From CAVZCK01 sp963798805 (lineage in GTDB: Bacteria > Pseudomonadota > Alphaproteobacteria > Rhizobiales > Rhodomicrobiaceae): DNA of 64,000 nucleotides. Made by a program: the position numbers and the translations under genes. Under the pieces are notes generated by a model. That model was not told the origin of the DNA. It saw only the letters and a program-made list of their open reading frames with translations, and did no database searches. The stretch covers positions 1,240,001 through 1,304,000 of the forward strand of contig CAWCVC010000010.1 in NCBI GenBank assembly GCA_963798805.1, read 5' to 3'. This document shows, piece by piece, positions 63,776 through 64,000 of the stretch (position 1 is its first letter; each line of letters begins with the position of its first letter).

Positions 63776-64000
63776 TCAACTTCCAATCTGCGTCGCGGCG
63801 CGCAGGCTGGTCCGCGCCCGTTTGCGCGCATGCGACGCCGAAATCAGCCGGCGAACACCGACATAAGCGACGCTGGCGGCAAACACACCGAGCGGCAGCG
63901 ATCCAACGGCCATGGGCTTCAGCACCGGCCAGAGGCTCTCAGCCGCGTCGGCCATTGCGTCCGGCGACATCTGAACCGTGCCGTCCCAGAGCGCCGACGC
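63776..64000 (-). CDS. DUF2062 membrane protein, partial
   Basis: Only the C-terminal 74 residues are in the window; the frame is open across the right edge (ALWDGTVQMSPDAMADAAES). The visible end has one hydrophobic helix (VGSLPLGVFAASVAYVGVRR) followed by a basic tail. The helix motif and the position before pdxJ fit DUF2062 proteins of Hyphomicrobiales, inner-membrane proteins of unknown role. Confidence 0.65.
   Translation of the reverse strand, partial: ASALWDGTVQMSPDAMADAAESLWPVLKPMAVGSLPLGVFAASVAYVGVRRLISASHARKRARTSLRAATQIGS

Overview
The window looks like the chromosome of an alphaproteobacterium of the order Hyphomicrobiales (Rhizobiales). The support is the order pdxJ-acpS-lepB-rnc-era-recO-parC at the right end, an iscR-headed SUF operon with two cysteine desulfurases, an Irr-type iron box, and a Rhizobiales-type porin. 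Genus cannot be fixed from the sequence alone.

Positions 1 to about 32,950 are an accessory region. It is sparse in intact genes, rich in insertion sequences (three IS630-type copies, one intact and one broken IS1380, IS1634, ISAzo13, and remnants of IS110, IS66 and probably IS256) and full of broken genes. It ends at the 3' part of a tRNA-Pro(GGG) gene, the usual footprint of a tyrosine-recombinase island, and a broken integrase lies at 14.2-15.0 kb. Real cargo includes an AAA ATPase (1871-3022), a frameshifted NAD malic enzyme behind a perfect FNR/FixK box, a high-potential iron-sulfur protein next to an outer-membrane monoheme cytochrome-porin resembling Cyc2, a Tat-exported protein in which a seven-repeat propeller is nested in a DUF4185 domain, and several small unknown proteins. 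One small two-gene module occurs three times. IS insertion points can be read cleanly: two interrupted genes regain their frame when the element is removed.

Positions 33,000 to 64,000 are dense core genome. First come an SRPBCC protein, a VOC protein and a divergent AraC regulator. Then, all on the minus strand, is an eleven-gene Fe-S assembly operon: iscR, a class I cysteine desulfurase, sufB, a cupin, an ABM-like protein, an A+T-rich secreted ORFan, sufC, sufD, a rhodanese, sufS and sufT. Its promoter is a near-consensus sigma-70 site with an Irr-type box just downstream. After it come an alpha/beta hydrolase, an EF-G-like GTPase, nadB-nadC, an MDR reductase, a frameshifted hydrolase-OsmC fusion, a porin, parC, a small K+-channel-like protein, recO, a small kinase, a secreted hydrolase, and era-rnc-lepB-acpS-pdxJ with the end of a DUF2062 gene.

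The most interesting candidate system is the Cyc2-like cytochrome-porin plus HiPIP pair at 11.4-13.2 kb. It has the parts list of an outer-membrane iron-oxidation or extracellular electron-uptake route and sits in a mobile region beside an anaerobically regulated, now broken, malic enzyme gene. The function is inferred, not shown. Several accessory genes are broken by a single missing base in a short run, so raw-read confirmation matters before calling them dead.
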